From Leeuwenhoekiella aestuarii (GTDB lineage Bacteria > Bacteroidota > Bacteroidia > Flavobacteriales > Flavobacteriaceae): DNA of 64,000 nt. The translations under genes were made by a program, and so were the position numbers. This document shows, piece after piece, positions 9,354 to 17,919 of the stretch. Under the pieces are notes generated by a model. That model was given only the letters and a program-made list of their open reading frames with translations, was not told the DNA's origin and did not search any database. Positions within the stretch are counted from its first letter, which is position 1; each line of letters begins with the position of its first letter. The stretch spans positions 124,001 to 188,000 of the forward strand of contig NZ_QOVJ01000002.1 in NCBI RefSeq assembly GCF_004104055.1, in the 5' to 3' direction.

Positions 9354-9367
9354 GCTTTCGCGAAAGC
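9354..9367. repeat. GCTTTCGCGAAAGC palindrome
   Basis: A perfect 14-bp palindrome lies in the mtaB leader. From memory, the same core recurs often in intergenic DNA of marine Flavobacteriaceae, but I see only this perfect copy in the window. Confidence 0.6.
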
Positions 9368-9401
9368 AAAACAAAAGTAACCAATTGTGAAGAAGATTCT
9401 A

Positions 9402-10739
9402 ATGAACGAAGCAGGTAAAAAAGTCGCATTTTATACGTTGGGTTGTAAACTCAATTTTTCTGAAACCGCAACCATTTCCAGAAGTTTTGAAAATGAAGGT
9501 TTTGATCGGGTAGATTTTACGGATGAAGCAGATATTTATGTGATCAATACGTGCAGTGTTACTGAAAATGCTGACAAGCGTTTTAAAACTATTGTTAAGC
9601 AAGCTCAGAAAATTAACCCCGATGCTTTTGTTGCTGCTGTAGGGTGTTATGCACAATTAAAACCAGAAGAGCTTGCTGATGTAGATGGTGTTGATCTTGT
9701 TTTGGGAGCTACTGAAAAATTTAAGATTACAGACTATCTCAATGATCTTTCTAAAAATGATATGGGAGAGGTTCATAGCTGTGAGATTGAAGATGCAGAT
9801 TTTTATGTGGGGTCTTATTCTATAGGTGATCGCACACGTGCTTTCTTAAAAGTTCAAGATGGTTGTGATTATAAATGTACCTATTGTACCATACCGCTGG
9901 CACGTGGAATCTCGCGTAGTGATACGTTAGAGAATGTTCTTAAAAACGCTGAAGAGATCTCTGAGAAAGGTATACGTGAGATTGTCTTAACAGGAGTAAA
10001 TATAGGAGATTATGGTAAGGGAGAGTTTGGTAATAAAAAACATGAGCATACCTTTCTAGATCTTGTGAAAGCGCTTGATCAGGTTGAAGGTATTGAGCGT
10101 TTGCGTATATCTAGTATAGAGCCTAATCTTCTCAAAAATGAAACCATAAAAGTTGTTGCTGAATCACGAGCATTTGTACCGCATTTTCATATCCCACTGC
10201 AAAGTGGTAATAATGAAATTTTGGGTAAAATGAGCCGTCGTTACAAGCGTGAACTCTATGTTGATCGGGTTCACGAAATTAAAAGACTTATGCCAGATGC
10301 GTGTATTGGAGTAGATGTGATCGTAGGTTTCCCAGGAGAGACTGACGAACATTTTTTAGATACGTATACGTTTTTAAATGAGCTTGATATATCGTATTTG
10401 CACGTGTTTACTTATTCTGAGCGTGACAATACTAAAGCTGCAAATATGAATGGTGTAGTACCTCTTAAAACGCGTAAAAAGAGAAGTAAGATGCTGCGTG
10501 GACTTTCGGCAAAAAAGAGAAGGGTTTTTTATGAATCTCAATTAGGAACTGATAGAACGGTTCTTTTTGAAGGTGAAAACAAAAAAGGATACATACACGG
10601 TTTTACCGAAAACTATGTAAAAGTTAAAACGCCTTGGGATCCTGCGTTAATAAATACGACGCACCATATAAATCTGAGTGATATAGATGAAGATGGTTTA
10701 GTACGATTTGAATATGCAAGTGAACCTGAAATCGCATAA
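9402..10739 (+). CDS. mtaB: tRNA (N6-threonylcarbamoyladenosine-37) methylthiotransferase MtaB
   Basis: The 445-residue radical SAM enzyme adds a methylthio group to t6A37 of ANN-decoding tRNAs. The N-terminal UPF0004 domain carries the auxiliary-cluster cysteines (TLGCKLN, INTCSVT, AVGCYAQ). The radical SAM motif is CDYKCTYCTIP, and a TRAM-like domain follows at the C-terminus. The motif spacing and the GCKLN start fit MtaB/YqeV rather than MiaB. I chose the ATG at 9402 over an in-frame GTG at 9387 because the family starts close to KKVAFYTLGC. Confidence 0.9.
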   Translation: MNEAGKKVAFYTLGCKLNFSETATISRSFENEGFDRVDFTDEADIYVINTCSVTENADKRFKTIVKQAQKINPDAFVAAVGCYAQLKPEELADVDGVDLVLGATEKFKITDYLNDLSKNDMGEVHSCEIEDADFYVGSYSIGDRTRAFLKVQDGCDYKCTYCTIPLARGISRSDTLENVLKNAEEISEKGIREIVLTGVNIGDYGKGEFGNKKHEHTFLDLVKALDQVEGIERLRISSIEPNLLKNETIKVVAESRAFVPHFHIPLQSGNNEILGKMSRRYKRELYVDRVHEIKRLMPDACIGVDVIVGFPGETDEHFLDTYTFLNELDISYLHVFTYSERDNTKAANMNGVVPLKTRKKRSKMLRGLSAKKRRVFYESQLGTDRTVLFEGENKKGYIHGFTENYVKVKTPWDPALINTTHHINLSDIDEDGLVRFEYASEPEIA

Positions 10740-10778
10740 AAAAGTTGAACCTGCTCTTAGAGCAGGTTCAACTTTTTT
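10738..10778. terminator. Bidirectional terminator between mtaB and the small acetyltransferase-like gene
   Basis: The stem GTTGAACCTGCT (10744-10755) pairs with AGCAGGTTCAAC (10761-10772), flanked by an A run on the left and six T on the right. It can serve both convergent genes. Confidence 0.85.
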
Positions 10779-10794
10779 ATGTATTAAGCAGCTT

Positions 10795-11094
10795 TTAAAT
10801 ATTAATACCCACGGGTAGTAAATTTTTGTACTTTCTACGATTTGACCTCATGAATTTCGCAATTTCTGGGCTTGTAGGAACCAGTCTGATGTTACGATCT
10901 TCAACTTCTTTGAATACAGCAACGATGAAGTCGTTCATTCTATCTTCAGTGCCTTCCGGCATATGAATCTTAGTTAAAAAGATTTTTCTATCCTGAAGTG
11001 AATATTCAATTTTAGCCAACTTACCATCAAATGTGGTTTCAAATTGTCTTAAAAAATCGTTGTCTGTTAATTCAATTGCTGTCATTACATCCAT
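10795..11094 (-). CDS. Small GNAT-like N-acetyltransferase domain protein (YjdJ-type)
   Basis: The 99-residue protein resembles the short GCN5-related acetyltransferases of the YjdJ type. It has the N-terminal strand pair (FDGKLAKIEYSLQDRKIFL), a HMPEGTEDRM stretch where the acetyl-CoA loop normally reads VP..LRGKG, and the C-terminal SPEIAKFMRSNRRKYKNLL. The acetyl-CoA loop lacks the usual glycines, so binding may be weakened or lost. An alternative start is the ATG at 11085. It converges on mtaB. The 221 bases upstream (11095-11315) hold nothing I recognise. Confidence 0.65.
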   Translation of the reverse strand: MDVMTAIELTDNDFLRQFETTFDGKLAKIEYSLQDRKIFLTKIHMPEGTEDRMNDFIVAVFKEVEDRNIRLVPTSPEIAKFMRSNRRKYKNLLPVGINI

Positions 11095-11327
11095 ATAAAA
11101 TTGTTTTAAGAAAATAGTTTACTCGATAATAGAGATATTAAAATGGTATATTCAATATATCTCGACTTATGTTGCGCACATTTACCGAATAGTTATTTAG
11201 TTTTGCTAAAAAGCTTTTGATAAACATTGAACATAATTGTAAGAAAATGCATCGTATAAACGTAAATATACAAAAAAATAAGCAGTTTTTCGGGCTTTAA
11301 ACTGTTAAACCATTAATGTTGAGGTAT

Positions 11328-11978
11328 ATGATTCACGTATATTTAATGCCGGGTATGGCGGCGAATCCCAGTATTTTTGAGCATATAAAACTTCCTAAAG
11401 AAAAGTTTGTGTTACATCCTCTTTCTTGGAAAATTCCTGAGACGGCTGAGTCACTTTCAGATTATGCAAAGAGAATGCTTGAAGAAGTAACCGAAAAAAA
11501 TCCGGTGCTTTTAGGAGTGAGTTTTGGCGGGGTTGTTGTACAAGAAATGGCTAAGCAAATTGAATTTAGAAAGCTCATAATTGTTAGCAGTGTTAAGTCT
11601 AAATCTGAATTGCCTAAACGAATGCGCTTCAGCGCTGCTTTAGGTTTATATCGTTTGGCACCGGTAAGTCTAGCTCGCAATATAGATACACTGGCTAATT
11701 ATGCGGTAGGCGATAAGTTTAAGCATAAAGTTGCACTTTATCAAAAATATTTATCGATTACAGATCCTGTTTATTTGAATTGGGCATTAGAGCAGATGCT
11801 CTGTTGGGATCAAATAACTTATGATAACAGACTAGTACACATACACGGAACCAGTGATCCGGTTTTTCCGTATAGATATATAAATAATTGCATTCCCGTC
11901 CCTGGAGGAACACACGCAATGATCATCACAAAATGCAAGTGGTTTAACATAAACCTGCCTAAAATTATTGAGAATTAA
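11328..11978 (+). CDS. Alpha/beta-hydrolase family protein
   Basis: The 216-residue protein has the alpha/beta-hydrolase catalytic pattern: nucleophile elbow GVSFGG (Ser65), acid in HGTSDPVFP (Asp177) and His196 in GGTHAM. It is short, with no large cap domain, and has no signal peptide, so it is probably cytoplasmic. The ATG at 11328 is preferred because a GAGG site precedes it at a good distance; an ATG at 11316 is also in frame. It may be cotranscribed with the transglycosylase 36 bases downstream. The substrate is unknown. Confidence 0.8.
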   Translation: MIHVYLMPGMAANPSIFEHIKLPKEKFVLHPLSWKIPETAESLSDYAKRMLEEVTEKNPVLLGVSFGGVVVQEMAKQIEFRKLIIVSSVKSKSELPKRMRFSAALGLYRLAPVSLARNIDTLANYAVGDKFKHKVALYQKYLSITDPVYLNWALEQMLCWDQITYDNRLVHIHGTSDPVFPYRYINNCIPVPGGTHAMIITKCKWFNINLPKIIEN

Positions 11979-12014
11979 TTGGTAATTTGCTACAAACTTC
12001 AAAACTAATGCGCT

Positions 12015-12965
12015 ATGATAAATTTTAAAAATGTACTGGCCGGTATTGGCTTAGTTGCTACAACTGCTGTTTGTGTGCAGGCTGTACAACAAGAGAAACC
12101 TTCGGATCCCGAAATAAAGAAAAAAGAAAAATTAGTAAACGATTATAATGTTTATGCGATTCCGTTACCAGAAACTTTAGATTTTGCAGGAGAACCTGTG
12201 CCTTTAGATAATCCTGATATAAGAGAGCGTATGGATAGAGAGCTTTTGGTTAATACGTACTGGCAGTCTAACGGTTTGTTGCTGATCAAAAGAGCTGCGA
12301 AATATTTTCCTATAATAGAGCCTATTTTAAAAGAAGAAGGTTTGCCTGATGACTTTAAATATTTAGCTGTGATTGAAAGTGGTTTGACTCAGGCTGTTTC
12401 TCCGGCTCGCGCTACTGGTTTCTGGCAGATACTAAGCAGTACAGGTAAAGAGCTAGGACTTGAGGTTAATGATAATGTAGATGAGCGCTATAATATTGAA
12501 CTTTCAACTCGTGCAGCGTGTAAGTACTTAAAGAAATCAAAGGCTTATTTAGGTAGTTGGACGCTTGCTGCTGCTGGTTATAATGCAGGAAATGCAGGTG
12601 TAAGTAGAAGGTTAGATAGTCAAGATGTAAATGGCTATTATGATTTGTTGTTGGGCGAAGAGACCGGTCGTTATGTTTTTAGAATACTTGCTTTAAAACA
12701 AATATTGTCTGATCCTGAAACCTTTGGTTTTAACTTTACTGAAGATGATTTATATAAAGATGTAGCTTCTTATAAAGTTGAAGTGGATACGGCGGTGACT
12801 GATTTTGTAAAATTTGCTCAGAGTTTTGGTATTAATTATAAGATTTTAAAGCTGCATAATCCGTGGTTGCGTGAAGATCATCTAAATAATGCATCAAGAA
12901 AATTGTATCATATTGAGATCCCTAAAGAAGGAGTATATAATGCTAATATTGGTATGGGGCAGTAA
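12015..12965 (+). CDS. Lytic transglycosylase, SLT domain (MltD-like)
   Basis: The 316-residue exported protein has a hydrophobic N-terminal segment (residues 8-23) and an SLT fold with catalytic Glu121 in the ESG motif (AVIESGLTQAVSP), the GFWQI motif and AAAGYNAG. It cleaves the MurNAc-GlcNAc bond of peptidoglycan, forming 1,6-anhydroMurNAc ends. The C-terminal 60 residues resemble the start of MltD-type extensions, but no complete LysM repeat is seen, so the protein is shorter than E. coli MltD. Confidence 0.88.
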   Translation: MINFKNVLAGIGLVATTAVCVQAVQQEKPSDPEIKKKEKLVNDYNVYAIPLPETLDFAGEPVPLDNPDIRERMDRELLVNTYWQSNGLLLIKRAAKYFPIIEPILKEEGLPDDFKYLAVIESGLTQAVSPARATGFWQILSSTGKELGLEVNDNVDERYNIELSTRAACKYLKKSKAYLGSWTLAAAGYNAGNAGVSRRLDSQDVNGYYDLLLGEETGRYVFRILALKQILSDPETFGFNFTEDDLYKDVASYKVEVDTAVTDFVKFAQSFGINYKILKLHNPWLREDHLNNASRKLYHIEIPKEGVYNANIGMGQ

Positions 12966-12999
12966 TAAAAAAAATGTAATCATAACTAAATAAATAAAC

Positions 13000-13021
13000 A
13001 AGGGAGCCAGCTGGCTCCCTT
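13000..13021. terminator. Palindromic bidirectional terminator
   Basis: A perfect 22-bp palindrome (AAGGGAGCCAG followed by CTGGCTCCCTT) in an AT-rich setting lies between two convergent genes. The run after it (TATTTACTTATTT) is T-rich rather than a pure T tract. Confidence 0.7.
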
Positions 13022-13043
13022 ATTTACTTATTTAGCTGTTAAA

Positions 13044-13748
13044 TTAAAATGTAGCTATAGATTCAGGTAATTCATTGATATTGATATTCAAGTCTATATT
13101 AATCGCTGCAATTTGACGACTTAAAAAATTGATATTTTGGTTGAAAATCTGATTTTCACTAAGATTCATTTTATTAGGAGGGCGTCTATTGATATCTAGG
13201 ATCTCACCATCAGCAGCAAGAACAAAACTTAAAGAAATTCCCAGTGCGTGTTTTAAAAGTTTAACTGTTTGCATGTGGTTGTTTTGTACTTCGTCAACAT
13301 ATACAATATGTATATTGGTATTAAACTGTTTAGCTAATTTGCGTACGGTTTTTTTCTGATCCCAAAAAAGCACAACAAAATCTACCATGTCGCCATATTT
13401 TTGAGCCATTTTATTTAAAACAGGAATTTCACCTTCACTAGGAATACACCAGGATGCATAAGTTAAAATAATAGTGGGTTTTTCTATTTCTTCTGTCGAG
13501 GAGATAGAACTACTTAGTCTTTCAAATTTTAAAGGATCAATAAAACTTCCCTGAAGATGGTTTTTAACTAATGAATCAAAAAGAGATTTAGCATAATGAA
13601 ATTCTCCACGTTCTAAAGCATTATCCACTTTAGTGTTGTAGTTGTTTAGATTGAGAGATAGAGCTTCAGAGAAAAAAAGTTTTTCGCTTTCCTCTTGCGC
13701 TGTAATACTGAAACTCAATAAAAAAAAGAAAAGTAAAAGTCTTGTCAT
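13044..13748 (-). CDS. Thioredoxin-like (TlpA-type) periplasmic protein with a CxxS site
   Basis: The 234-residue protein has a clear signal peptide (residues 1-17, ending ITAQ). From about residue 90 it has a thioredoxin-like domain: IILTYASWCIPSEGEIPVL, where the usual WCxxC reads WCIPS, then DFVVLFWDQ. Cys-to-Ser at the second position removes the resolving cysteine, so it cannot act as a classic disulfide reductase; CxxS proteins can act as isomerases or trap substrates. The ending after about residue 190 is Asn/Ile-rich. It is monocistronic. Confidence 0.75.
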   Translation of the reverse strand: MTRLLLFFFLLSFSITAQEESEKLFFSEALSLNLNNYNTKVDNALERGEFHYAKSLFDSLVKNHLQGSFIDPLKFERLSSSISSTEEIEKPTIILTYASWCIPSEGEIPVLNKMAQKYGDMVDFVVLFWDQKKTVRKLAKQFNTNIHIVYVDEVQNNHMQTVKLLKHALGISLSFVLAADGEILDINRRPPNKMNLSENQIFNQNINFLSRQIAAINIDLNININELPESIATF

Positions 13749-13909
13749 AAGGTTCGTTTGGGGTCGTAAGTCAAAGTTACCTTATGCTACAAAAGCAAAA
13801 AAAAGATATCGTTAAAAGGAATTAAGAATCCGATTAAAGACTATTAAAAACTAATTTTTAGGGTTGATTGTCAGGTTTTTATGTTTCTGCTTTTGATGAG
13901 TTGAAAAAA

Positions 13910-14467
13910 TTATCTGCGTCCACCACGACCATATTGTTGGCGTGGCATATTTGCAGCTTGCTTCATTTGCTTTTTCATCATTTTAATTTGCTCACCAAGC
14001 ATATTGTTTTTGTCTAATTTTTTAGCCTCAGCAAGAAGTTTATCTGCTTCTCTTCTGCGATTTTTAGTCATTGCTATGCCGGCGAGATTAATTTTAGCCA
14101 TGGCAAGATCTGCATCCATATTTAAGCCCAGTTCAACAGCTTTCTTAAAGTACTTTTCAGACTGAATCATATTGGTTTGAGACAACATCAATCCATTGAG
14201 ATAATTGTAATAGCCATTTTGCTTGCGTACCAAAGCAGCTTCAGGATTTTTAATTTTGTCTAACCATTTTTGAGCACCGGCAAAATCTTGTTTTCTTAGG
14301 CGAAGGAAAGCTAAGATAAGAATTTCATTTTTAAAATATAGGAGCACAAAGATTGCAGCAAGTAAAATTAGCATAATGCCATTACCTATAGATCTATCTA
14401 TAATCTGCCAGATCGCAAGACCAAGAACAAGTGCAGCAAGTACTAATTTTATATTTTTATTGAACAT
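13910..14467 (-). CDS. Membrane-anchored TPR-like protein
   Basis: The 185-residue protein has two N-terminal membrane segments (about residues 8-26 and 28-47). A helical region follows with TPR-like pairs (SEKYFKKAVELGLNMDADLA, AKINLAGIAMTKNRRREADKLL), and it ends in a basic Gly/Arg tail (QQYGRGGRR). It is a conserved hypothetical protein of Flavobacteria as far as I can tell. It lies opposite rpmH and does not form an operon with it. The role is unknown. Confidence 0.7.
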   Translation of the reverse strand: MFNKNIKLVLAALVLGLAIWQIIDRSIGNGIMLILLAAIFVLLYFKNEILILAFLRLRKQDFAGAQKWLDKIKNPEAALVRKQNGYYNYLNGLMLSQTNMIQSEKYFKKAVELGLNMDADLAMAKINLAGIAMTKNRRREADKLLAEAKKLDKNNMLGEQIKMMKKQMKQAANMPRQQYGRGGRR

Positions 14468-14568
14468 AAATATTCGTATTAAAAAACTCTAATTATAGAG
14501 TAGCTAGATGTTATTTTTATCAGCGTGCAAATGTAATAAAAACAATCTAAAATATTTTATAGAATCTA

Positions 14569-14599
14569 TTTGTTGATTTAGAAACTGTTTGTATATTTG
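14569..14599 (+). promoter_or_regulatory. Bacteroidota consensus promoter of rpmH
   Basis: TTTG (14569-14572), a 19-base spacer and TATATTTG (14592-14599) form a textbook Bacteroidota housekeeping promoter. The predicted start is near 14605, giving a leader of about 64 bases before the L34 gene. Confidence 0.8.
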
Positions 14600-14668
14600 C
14601 GCCCAGCTTTTGAGAAGGTAATTCTCAAATTAATAATCGAAAAGTAAAAGGATTAAAGAAGATATAAA

Positions 14669-14830
14669 ATGAGCAAAAGAACCTTTCAGCCTTCAAAAAG
14701 AAAAAGAAGAAACAAACATGGATTCCGCGAGCGTATGGCTAGCGCTAATGGTCGTAAAGTCCTTGCTCGTAGAAGAGCTAAGGGTAGAAAGAGATTGTCT
14801 GTATCTTCAGAATTAAGACATAAAAGATAA
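14669..14830 (+). CDS. rpmH: 50S ribosomal protein L34
   Basis: This 53-residue, strongly basic protein has the full L34 signature ([40 protein letters not shown]). It is part of the large ribosomal subunit. An AAGAAGA element lies 5-11 bases upstream of the ATG. It has its own consensus promoter and a strong terminator, so it is transcribed alone despite lying just ahead of carB. Confidence 0.98.
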   Translation: MSKRTFQPSKRKRRNKHGFRERMASANGRKVLARRRAKGRKRLSVSSELRHKR

Positions 14831-14859
14831 TTGGTGATTTATCATTGTTAAAAATATTA

Positions 14860-14891
14860 AGGTGTTACTTTTATAAGTAACACCTTTTTTT
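14860..14891 (+). terminator. Rho-independent terminator of rpmH
   Basis: A perfect 11-bp stem (AGGTGTTACTT / AAGTAACACCT) with loop TTAT is followed by six T. Confidence 0.92.
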
Positions 14892-14939
14892 ATAAATACT
14901 ACAACCGAATTTTTAGATAATACTCCTAATCTCAGTATA

Positions 14940-17792
14940 ATGCCAAAAAATAATAAACTTAAGTCTATTTTAATTATCGGTTCTGGTCCTATCGTTATAG
15001 GCCAGGCATGTGAATTTGATTACTCAGGGTCTCAGGCGCTTCGCTCATTGCGTGAAGATGGTATAGAAACCATTCTGATAAACTCAAACCCTGCAACAAT
15101 TATGACAGATCCTGTTATGGCAGATCATGTTTATTTGTTGCCCTTGACAACCAAATCACTCGTAAAAATTTTAAAAGAACATCCTCAAATTGATGCTGTT
15201 TTACCTACAATGGGTGGGCAAACAGCATTAAACCTTTGTATTGAAGCTGATGAAAAGGGAATTTGGAAAGACTTTGATGTTGAGATTATAGGTGTTGATA
15301 TTGATGCAATTAATATTACGGAAGATCGTGAGAAGTTCCGTGAATTGATGTTGAAGATAGGTATAGGTATGGCACCTCAAGCTACTGCTACTTCTTTTCT
15401 TCAAGGTAAGGAGATTGCTCAACAGTTTGGGTTTCCATTAGTAATTAGAGCTTCTTACACACTAGGTGGAGCAGGAGCTTCTATTGTCTACAAACCTGAA
15501 GATTTTGATAAGCAACTAAGCCATGGTTTAGAGATTTCACCTATTCACGAGGTGATGATTGATAAGGCTTTAATGGGGTGGAAAGAATATGAATTGGAGT
15601 TATTACGCGATAAAAATGATAACGTAGTTATTATTTGTACTATCGAGAATATGGATCCTATGGGAATTCATACCGGAGACTCAATAACAGTTGCTCCGGC
15701 AATGACCTTGAGTGATACTACATTTCAGAGAATGCGTGATATGGCAATACACATGATGCGTTCTATAGGGGATTTTGCAGGCGGATGTAATGTGCAGTTT
15801 GCTGTAAGTCCTGATGAGAAAGAAGATATTATTGCTATTGAGATCAACCCGCGCGTGTCTAGATCATCTGCATTAGCCTCTAAAGCTACCGGTTATCCAA
15901 TTGCAAAAATAGCGTCAAAATTAGCTATAGGATATACATTAGATGAGTTAGACAACCAGATCACAAAATCTACTTCGGCTTTATTTGAGCCAACATTAGA
16001 CTATGTAATTGTAAAAATTCCTCGTTGGAACTTTGACAAATTTGAAGGAAGTGACCGCACTCTGGGATTACAGATGAAATCTGTTGGAGAAGTGATGGGT
16101 ATAGGTCGTTCTTTTCAAGAAGCTTTACATAAAGCAACCCAGTCGCTTGAAATTAAGCGTAACGGTTTAGGAGCAGATGGTAAAGGTTATACTAATTACG
16201 ATACTATTATAGAAAAACTGACCAATGCAAGTTGGGATCGTGTTTTTACTATATATGATGCGATACAGATGGGTATTCCATTAAGTCGTATTCACGATAT
16301 TACTAAGATAGATATGTGGTTCCTTAAGCAATTTGAGGAATTAAATGCTCTTGAGAAGGAGATTTCAAACTTTAAAATAGACACTCTTTCAAGAGATTTA
16401 TTATTAGAAGCTAAACAAAAAGGTTTTGCAGATCGTCAGATTGCTCATATGCTAGATTGTTTAGAAAGTGATGTTTACAATAAAAGAGATGAACTTAAAG
16501 TCAATCGTGTTTACAAATTGGTAGATACGTGTGCGGCTGAGTTTGTGGCGCAAACACCTTATTTTTACTCTACTTTCGAAAGCGATATGCAGCTGGCAAA
16601 CGGAGAGCGTTTTGCACAGAATGAAAGCAAAGTAAGCGATAAGAAAAAAGTAATTGTTTTAGGGTCTGGACCTAACCGAATAGGGCAGGGAATCGAATTT
16701 GATTACTGTTGTGTACACGGTGTTTTAGCTGCTGCAGAATGTGGTTATGAGACTATAATGATCAACTGTAACCCTGAGACGGTATCTACAGACTTTGATA
16801 CGGCAGATAAACTTTATTTTGAGCCGGTATTCTGGGAGCATATTTATGACATTATCCGTCACGAAAAACCGGAAGGTGTAATCGTTCAGTTGGGTGGGCA
16901 GACTGCTTTGAAATTAGCTGAAAAATTAGACAGATACGGTGTTAAGATCATCGGTACCAGTTATAAAGCACTAGATTTAGCTGAAGATCGTGGTAGTTTC
17001 TCAAGATTGCTTCAAGAGAATAATATCCCGTATCCTGAGTTTGATGTTGCAGAAACTGCAGAAGAAGCTTTAGCTGTGGCAGATCGTTTAGATTTCCCAA
17101 TTCTTGTAAGACCATCTTATGTATTAGGAGGTCAGGGAATGAAGATTGTAATCAATAAAGACGAATTAGAAGAGACTGTTGTTGATCTTTTACGTAAAAT
17201 ACCGAACAATAAATTACTTCTTGACCACTATTTAGATGGAGCAATAGAAGCCGAAGCAGATGCGATTTGTGATGGTGAAAATGTATACATCATCGGTATT
17301 ATGGAGCATATAGAGCCTTGTGGTATTCACTCAGGGGATTCTAACGCAACCTTGCCTCCTTTCAATTTAGGAGATCTTGTTATTCAGCAAATAAAAGATC
17401 ACACTCATAAAATTGCTTTAGCCCTTAACACGGTAGGGTTGATCAATATTCAATTTGCTATTAAAGATGATAAAGTTTATATCATAGAAGCAAACCCTAG
17501 AGCTTCTCGTACGGTACCGTTTATTGCAAAAGCATATGGCGAGCCTTATGTTAATTATGCAACTAAAGTAATGTTAGGAGAGAAAAAGGTTACCGACTTT
17601 GACTTTAAACCAAAATTAGACGGTTATGCAATCAAACAACCGGTATTTTCTTTCAACAAGTTTCCAAATGTGAATAAAGCCTTAGGCCCAGAAATGAAAA
17701 GTACAGGTGAAAGTATCTTATTTATAGATAGTTTGAAGGATGACGCATTTTATGATTTATACGCTAGAAGAAAAATGTATTTAAGTAAATAA
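14940..17792 (+). CDS. carB: Carbamoyl-phosphate synthase large subunit, short form
   Basis: The 950-residue enzyme makes carbamoyl phosphate from bicarbonate, ammonia and two ATP for arginine and pyrimidine synthesis. Both ATP-grasp halves are complete: half 1 has GSGPIVIGQACEFDYSG, RASYTLGGAG and EINPRVSRSSALASKATG; half 2 has GSGPNRIGQGIEFDYCC, RPSYVLGGQGM and EANPRASRTVPFIAKAYG. It ends at about the point where the E. coli protein (1073 residues) begins its allosteric MGS-like domain, so the ornithine/UMP regulatory domain is absent. carA is not next to it; rpmH is. Confidence 0.96.
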   Translation: MPKNNKLKSILIIGSGPIVIGQACEFDYSGSQALRSLREDGIETILINSNPATIMTDPVMADHVYLLPLTTKSLVKILKEHPQIDAVLPTMGGQTALNLCIEADEKGIWKDFDVEIIGVDIDAINITEDREKFRELMLKIGIGMAPQATATSFLQGKEIAQQFGFPLVIRASYTLGGAGASIVYKPEDFDKQLSHGLEISPIHEVMIDKALMGWKEYELELLRDKNDNVVIICTIENMDPMGIHTGDSITVAPAMTLSDTTFQRMRDMAIHMMRSIGDFAGGCNVQFAVSPDEKEDIIAIEINPRVSRSSALASKATGYPIAKIASKLAIGYTLDELDNQITKSTSALFEPTLDYVIVKIPRWNFDKFEGSDRTLGLQMKSVGEVMGIGRSFQEALHKATQSLEIKRNGLGADGKGYTNYDTIIEKLTNASWDRVFTIYDAIQMGIPLSRIHDITKIDMWFLKQFEELNALEKEISNFKIDTLSRDLLLEAKQKGFADRQIAHMLDCLESDVYNKRDELKVNRVYKLVDTCAAEFVAQTPYFYSTFESDMQLANGERFAQNESKVSDKKKVIVLGSGPNRIGQGIEFDYCCVHGVLAAAECGYETIMINCNPETVSTDFDTADKLYFEPVFWEHIYDIIRHEKPEGVIVQLGGQTALKLAEKLDRYGVKIIGTSYKALDLAEDRGSFSRLLQENNIPYPEFDVAETAEEALAVADRLDFPILVRPSYVLGGQGMKIVINKDELEETVVDLLRKIPNNKLLLDHYLDGAIEAEADAICDGENVYIIGIMEHIEPCGIHSGDSNATLPPFNLGDLVIQQIKDHTHKIALALNTVGLINIQFAIKDDKVYIIEANPRASRTVPFIAKAYGEPYVNYATKVMLGEKKVTDFDFKPKLDGYAIKQPVFSFNKFPNVNKALGPEMKSTGESILFIDSLKDDAFYDLYARRKMYLSK

Positions 17793-17819
17793 TTTTTGCA
17801 ACATAATGCTGTGATCAAC

Positions 17820-17899
17820 GTCTTTATGTAAAGTATAGTATAATTATGAGAAAATTTTAGCATTTTTAAGTTATACTTATTTTATCTTTACATAAAGAC
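17820..17899. other. Long imperfect hairpin between carB and the T9SS cargo gene
   Basis: GTCTTTATGTAAAG at 17820-17833 is a perfect 14-bp inverted repeat of CTTTACATAAAGAC at 17886-17899. Inner arms AGTATAA and TTATACT can extend the stem. No T tract follows the right arm, so it is not a plain terminator. It may be a processed carB 3' end, a regulator site or the remnant of a small inverted-repeat element. Confidence 0.55.
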
Positions 17900-17919
17900 T
17901 TCAAACACAGTAATATGGC

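Noticed and set aside
9220-9429. N-terminal extension of the peptide-binding lipoprotein
   Set aside because: It crosses the divergent mtaB promoter and the mtaB start, and would bury the lipobox about 100 residues inside the protein.
17820-17899. A simple terminator for carB
   Set aside because: The arms are 52 bases apart and no T tract follows the right arm, so it was listed as an unexplained hairpin instead.
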